Assembly: GCA_964542475.1 (NCBI GenBank)
Contig: CAZIUL010000100.1
Span: forward strand, 1 to 10,794
Source: CAZIUL01 sp964542475
GTDB taxonomy: Bacteria; Planctomycetota; B15-G4; CAYZWU01
Length of the DNA stretch: 10,794 bases
Direction of reading: 5' to 3'
Shown here: in pieces, positions 7,629 to 10,794 of the stretch
Layout of the letters: each line of letters starts with the position of its first letter
Position numbering within the stretch: the first letter of the stretch is position 1
Translations under genes and position numbers: made by a program
Notes under the pieces: generated by a model
The model's input: the letters and a program-made list of their open reading frames with translations, nothing else
Databases searched by the model: none
Told to the model about the DNA's origin: nothing

Positions 7629-7633
7629 TATTC

Positions 7634-9160
7634 ATGAACCGATTCGTTTTGCTTTTTGCAGGATCCGCAGCACTGGCTCTTGTGCTGATCCTGTTTTTCA
7701 TGTTTCAGTCGCAGAAATCCGGCGGCAACGACAGCGCGCACACGATACGCCTCTTTTGTGCCGCTGGAATCAAGGAGCCGGTCCGGGCGCTGGCCCGGGA
7801 ATATGAGGAAACAACCGGCGCCGGGATCGAGATCCAGTACGGCGGTTCAGGCGCTCTCCTGGCAGGCATCGAGGCGGCACACCAGGGTGACCTCTATATC
7901 GCTGCCGATGAAAGCTACATCGAGATCGCAAGGCGCAAGGGCCTTGCAGCCGAGTCGATCCCTTTGGCGTGGATCACTCCCGGAATCGCCGTGCCCACGG
8001 GAAATCCCAAAAAGATCAAAGGCGTACAGGACCTTCTCCGCGAGAATGTGAAGCTCGCCCTTGCCAATCCGGACGCGGCAGCCATCGGGCGCATCACCAA
8101 AAAGGTGCTGTCCGGTTCAGGCACATGGGCTGCCCTCGAAAAAAAGGCAAAGGTCTTCAAGCCCACGGTCAACGAGCTGGCAACAGACGTGGCTGTGGGC
8201 GCGGTGGACGCGGCGTTTGTCTGGGATGCTGTTGCGAGACAGTACGACGAGCTCGCTTTCATCGAGGTAAAAGAGCTGACCCACGCCCGGCAGAAGGTTT
8301 CGGTGGGAGTGCTCGCGAGCTGCGAAGCCCCTGCAAAGGCACTCGGGTTCGCCAGGTTCCTGGGCTCCGTTAACAAGGGAAAACCGCGCTTCGACGAGGC
8401 GGGCTTCGCTGGAATCGAGGGAGACATCTGGGAGCCCGACCCGAGAGTGCTCCTCTTCAGCGGGGCAATGCTCCGAGCGGGCGTTGAGGAGGGCCTCAAG
8501 CGGTTCGAAGATCGCGAGGGCGTGACCATCACCCGGGTCTACAACGGGTGCGGCGTGCTTGTTTCACAGATAAAGGGCGGCTCCAGGCCGGATGCGTACC
8601 TCTCCTGCGACATCAAGTTCATGGAGATGGTAAAGGAGCTGTTCGATGACCCGGTGGTGCTGACCGAAAACGACATAGTGATAGCAACAGCCAAGGGAAA
8701 CCCGCACAAGATAACCTGCGCCAGGGACCTGGCGCGCAAAGGCCTCAGGATCGGCCTGGGGCATCATGAAAAATCTGCGCTCGGCTTCCTGACCAGGCGG
8801 CTCCTCGAGGATGCGGCCCTGTACGAGAGCATCAGCAAAAACACGGCGGTGGAAAGCGCGACCGCGGATTTCCTGGTCGCGCAGATCCTTGCGGGCGCAC
8901 TCGACAGCGTTATCGTTTACCGCAGCAACGTGATGTCCAACCCCGAGAACCTGAAAAAGCACCTGGACATAATCCCAATCGAGCTCCCCGGCGCAATGGC
9001 TGAGCAGCCCTGGGCGATCGCCAGGCAGGGCAGCCACCGTTTCATGCTGGAGCGGCTTTTCAACGCGATCACATCGAAAAGGTCCAGGGAACGTTTCGAA
9101 TCGATCGGGTTCCGCTGGCGCATGGACCGGGACAACAACAGTGAGCTTCCACAAAAATGA
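7634..9160 (+). CDS. Tandem-domain molybdate/tungstate-type ABC substrate-binding protein
   Basis: Extracytoplasmic oxyanion-type binding protein of 508 residues, about twice the size of ModA, because it holds two consecutive ModA-like domains (about 37-266 and 271-496). Matching landmarks: IRLFCAAG (38-45) and VLLFSGAM (272-279); YGGSG (69-73) and YNGCG (303-307); GDLYIAAD (85-92) and PDAYLSCD (319-326); PTGNPKKI (121-128) and AKGNPHKI (353-360); and C-terminal aromatic-GF ends in both. The N-terminus (about 4-24) is one hydrophobic helix with neither lipobox Cys nor clear cleavage site, suggesting a membrane-anchored protein with both domains outside. The stop overlaps the permease start by 4 bases. 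The copies have diverged, so they may bind different ligands or affinities. Molybdate or tungstate is inferred from family; the ligand is unproven. Confidence 0.85.
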   Translation: MNRFVLLFAGSAALALVLILFFMFQSQKSGGNDSAHTIRLFCAAGIKEPVRALAREYEETTGAGIEIQYGGSGALLAGIEAAHQGDLYIAADESYIEIARRKGLAAESIPLAWITPGIAVPTGNPKKIKGVQDLLRENVKLALANPDAAAIGRITKKVLSGSGTWAALEKKAKVFKPTVNELATDVAVGAVDAAFVWDAVARQYDELAFIEVKELTHARQKVSVGVLASCEAPAKALGFARFLGSVNKGKPRFDEAGFAGIEGDIWEPDPRVLLFSGAMLRAGVEEGLKRFEDREGVTITRVYNGCGVLVSQIKGGSRPDAYLSCDIKFMEMVKELFDDPVVLTENDIVIATAKGNPHKITCARDLARKGLRIGLGHHEKSALGFLTRRLLEDAALYESISKNTAVESATADFLVAQILAGALDSVIVYRSNVMSNPENLKKHLDIIPIELPGAMAEQPWAIARQGSHRFMLERLFNAITSKRSRERFESIGFRWRMDRDNNSELPQK

Positions 9161-10044
9161 ACAGCACCGGTCAAGCCAGCAGCTCCGATGCGCAACCGCC
9201 CGCAGCGGAAAGCTTCCGCGCGCGCTCGGATATCCTTTTTTACACCTGCATGCTGGGTCTCGGCAGCATCTACGCCCTGCTGATAGTCGCGATGATCGCG
9301 GCGGACGCGTCGTTCACATCTCCGGCTGAGCTCTGGAAATCGCTTCAAAGCGAGGAGATCCGGTTCTCCATCTGGCTGAGCCTCATCACGTGCACCCTGT
9401 CAGCAATTTTTTCGGTCTGGATAGCGGTACCCATAGGGTACTTGATGTCGCGCCACAGGTTTTTCGGAAAAAGCCTGGTGGACTCGCTGTTCGATATCCC
9501 CATCGTGCTGCCCCCGCTCGTCATCGGGTTAAGCCTCCTGATCCTTTTCCAGACGGGGATCGGCCGGGCAGTGGAAGGCCTTTTCACAAGCTGTCTCCAA
9601 GGCCTGGGCATCACATCCGTGAAGGGAATCACCTACGAGGTGCCCGCGGTGATCCTCGCCCAGTTCGCGGTTGCCTGCGCGTTCTCCGTGCGCACCATGC
9701 GGGTCGCCTTCGACCAGATCAATCCGCGCGCCGAAGAGGTCGCGCTCACCCTCGGGTGCAGCAGGGGGCAAGCGTTCATGACCGTTGTCATGCCCCAGGC
9801 CTGGCGCGGGCTCGTGGCAGCGTTCACGCTTTCGTGGGCCAGGTCGCTCGGGGAGTTCGGCCCTATCCTGGTGTTCGCCGGTGCGACCAGGATGAGAACC
9901 GAGGTGCTGTCCGTGTCCGTTTTCCTGGAGCTGAGCATCGGCAACCTTTCCGCGGCTGTTGCGATCTCCATCATCATGGTCACGGTGGCCATGGGAGTGC
10001 TGATCATGGCAAGGCTTTTGGGCCTTCGCAAAGGCGTTTTTTGA
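9157..10044 (+). CDS. modB: ModB-like ABC transporter permease
   Basis: Inner-membrane permease of 295 residues, expected to form a homodimeric channel for the oxyanion importer. A hydrophilic N-terminal stretch of about 25 residues precedes several hydrophobic helices (starting near 27, 70, 112, 162, 217 and 262). The cytoplasmic EAA coupling loop is clear at about 193-213 (EEVALTLG...VVMP), and WARSLGEFGP (227-236) is typical of the ModB/CysT branch. ATG 9157 overlaps the previous stop as ATGA with no strong Shine-Dalgarno site, so translation is probably coupled to the binding protein gene. The ATPase gene follows after 36 bases. The subfamily call rests on context and these motifs; sulfate or tungstate permeases are the nearest alternatives. 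Confidence 0.88.
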   Translation: MNSTGQASSSDAQPPAAESFRARSDILFYTCMLGLGSIYALLIVAMIAADASFTSPAELWKSLQSEEIRFSIWLSLITCTLSAIFSVWIAVPIGYLMSRHRFFGKSLVDSLFDIPIVLPPLVIGLSLLILFQTGIGRAVEGLFTSCLQGLGITSVKGITYEVPAVILAQFAVACAFSVRTMRVAFDQINPRAEEVALTLGCSRGQAFMTVVMPQAWRGLVAAFTLSWARSLGEFGPILVFAGATRMRTEVLSVSVFLELSIGNLSAAVAISIIMVTVAMGVLIMARLLGLRKGVF

Positions 10045-10080
10045 TATGCGTCGATGAATCGAAAAAAAGGATGATCCTTC

Positions 10081-10740
10081 ATGATAGAGGTCAAAGAGCT
10101 GACAGTGCGGGCCGGAACGTTCAGGCTCGAAAAGGTGGGCTTTTGTGTGCCGGGCAAGGCCTATGCCATCCTCATGGGCAAAACAGGAAGCGGCAAAACA
10201 ACGATGCTCGAAGCTCTTTGCGGGCTGCGGCCCGTGGAGAGCGGCACGATCCGGCTCATGGGAAAGGATGCCACCCGAGCCAGGCCGGCGGAGCGCGGCA
10301 TCGGGTACGTTCCGCAGGACGGGGCCCTTTTTCCGAGCCTGACCGTGGGCGAGCACCTGGCCTTTGCGTGCAGGTTTCACAGGTGGCCGAAAGCGGCGAT
10401 CACAAGGCGCATCCACGAGCTGGCATCGCTGCTCGACATCCACCACCTCCTTGAAAGAAAGCCGAAGGGGCTGAGCGGCGGGGAACGCCAGAGAACAGCG
10501 CTTGGAAGGGCGCTTTCGTTCCGGCCCAAGATACTCTGCCTGGACGAGCCGATCAGCTCTTTGGACGAAGAAACCAGGGACCAGATGAAGGAGCTGCTCA
10601 AAACGGTGAGCCAACAGGAAGAGGTGACAACCCTGCATGTCACGCACAGCAGCAGCGAAGCGGAAAGCCTCGGCAGCATGGTGTTCCGGATCAAAAACGG
10701 CAGGATCAGCCGAAACGCCGCAAAACATGCGGTTTCCTAA
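10081..10740 (+). CDS. modC: ModC-like ABC transporter ATPase, short form
   Basis: Cytoplasmic ATPase (219 residues) that would power the importer. Walker A GKTGSGKTT (33-41), Q-loop Q79, signature LSGGE (131-135), Walker B ILCLDEP (150-156) and H-loop H189 are all intact, so it should hydrolyse ATP. It ends shortly after the nucleotide-binding domain. The C-terminal molybdate-binding (TOBE/MOP) domain of classical ModC, about 350 residues long, is absent, so ligand-mediated trans-inhibition of that kind is not expected. The start is ATG 10081 with AAGG about 10 bases upstream, inside the small dyad AAGGATGATCCTT (10067-10079). The last three codons and the TAA stop lie within a tRNA-Arg 3' fragment, so the native C-terminus may have been replaced by recombination. 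The specificity assignment depends on the neighbouring genes. Confidence 0.87.
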   Translation: MIEVKELTVRAGTFRLEKVGFCVPGKAYAILMGKTGSGKTTMLEALCGLRPVESGTIRLMGKDATRARPAERGIGYVPQDGALFPSLTVGEHLAFACRFHRWPKAAITRRIHELASLLDIHHLLERKPKGLSGGERQRTALGRALSFRPKILCLDEPISSLDEETRDQMKELLKTVSQQEEVTTLHVTHSSSEAESLGSMVFRIKNGRISRNAAKHAVS

Positions 10741-10778
10741 ACCGGAGGCCGCAGGTCCGAGTCCTGCCGGGCGTACCA
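10730..10778 (+). pseudogene. 3' half of tRNA-Arg(CCU), possible attachment-site remnant
   Basis: These 49 bases fit a tRNA from the anticodon arm to CCA. Anticodon stem: CGGT (10730-10733) with ACCG (10741-10744). Seven-base loop: TTCCTAA, with CCT as anticodon (10736-10738). Five-base variable loop: AGGCC if the mismatched G10745 is counted as position 43. T stem: GCAGG/CCTGC, five perfect pairs around TCCGAGT (10756-10762). Then 3' acceptor strand CGGGCGT (10768-10774), discriminator A, and CCA (10776-10778). Base 10757 is C where almost all tRNAs have T55, and position 27-43 would be G-G, so it may be decayed. No D arm or convincing 5' acceptor strand precedes it; that DNA encodes the end of the ATPase, whose TAA stop is bases 36-38 of the tRNA. 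Such 3' tRNA pieces are typical of integrase att sites, but no integrase is visible here. Confidence 0.75.
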
Positions 10779-10788
10779 GTTCTACAAA

Positions 10789-10794
10789 AAGGAG
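10789..10794 (+). promoter_or_regulatory. Possible ribosome binding site of a gene beyond the window
   Basis: AAGGAG at the very end of the window looks like a Shine-Dalgarno site for a further + strand gene starting just outside. Nothing more can be seen. Confidence 0.3.

Noticed and set aside
7607..7633. ATG 7607 as start of the binding protein
   Set aside because: No ribosome site precedes it, and it overlaps the predicted transcription start. ATG 7634 has AGGAG at 5 bases and begins directly with the signal-anchor.
10697..10778. A complete tRNA-Arg using ACGGCAG (10697-10703) as 5' acceptor strand
   Set aside because: Only five of seven acceptor pairs form, no D stem or GG-containing D loop can be drawn, the spacing to the anticodon stem is too long, and this DNA encodes the ATPase C-terminus. 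Only the 3' half is supported.
1..10794. CRISPR array, transposase, integrase, toxin-antitoxin or phage defence genes
   Set aside because: Looked for; no regularly spaced direct repeats and no such protein motifs were found in the window.

Overview
The window looks like a chromosomal segment of a Gram-negative-type (diderm) bacterium. It is GC-rich and gene-dense, starts are a mix of ATG, GTG and TTG, and most genes have clear Shine-Dalgarno sites. Several products carry export or lipoprotein signals. The phylum cannot be fixed from the sequence alone. A stand-alone TGS-domain GTPase and a double-domain molybdate-type binding protein would suit an uncultured Planctomycetota-like or deltaproteobacterial lineage, but that is only an impression. 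There is no gene-free stretch longer than 300 bases.

Left part (1-1757): the 3' portion of a patatin-like phospholipase lipoprotein gene on the + strand, whose true start lies left of the window. It converges on a leftward gene cluster. The space between the two stop codons is filled almost exactly by an imperfect palindrome of about 170 bp, the most structured non-coding DNA here.

Middle part (1757-7531, minus strand, read right to left): leucyl-tRNA synthetase (leuS, GTG start), then an exported proline-iminopeptidase-type hydrolase, then after a 167-bp gap with a good sigma-70-like promoter a TGS-domain GTPase, then a secreted gluzincin-type (HExxH...E) metallopeptidase with a TTG start. 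Two housekeeping-type genes are thus interleaved with two exported hydrolases.

Right part (7532-10794, + strand): a short divergent promoter region, then a compact ABC importer operon of the molybdate/tungstate class. It encodes a membrane-anchored binding protein with two consecutive ModA-like domains, a ModB-like permease (ATGA overlap with the preceding gene), and a short ModC-like ATPase without a C-terminal regulatory domain. Together they should form an oxyanion importer. The ligand is inferred from family and is not proven.

The modC-like gene ends inside the 3' half of a tRNA-Arg(CCU) gene. Half of the anticodon arm, the variable loop, the T arm, the 3' acceptor strand and CCA are all recognisable, and the ATPase stop codon is formed by the anticodon loop. 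No 5' tRNA half is present. This looks like an integrase attachment-site remnant or a recombination boundary. With the long palindrome and the tandem ModA fusion, it is one of the three observations most worth following up.
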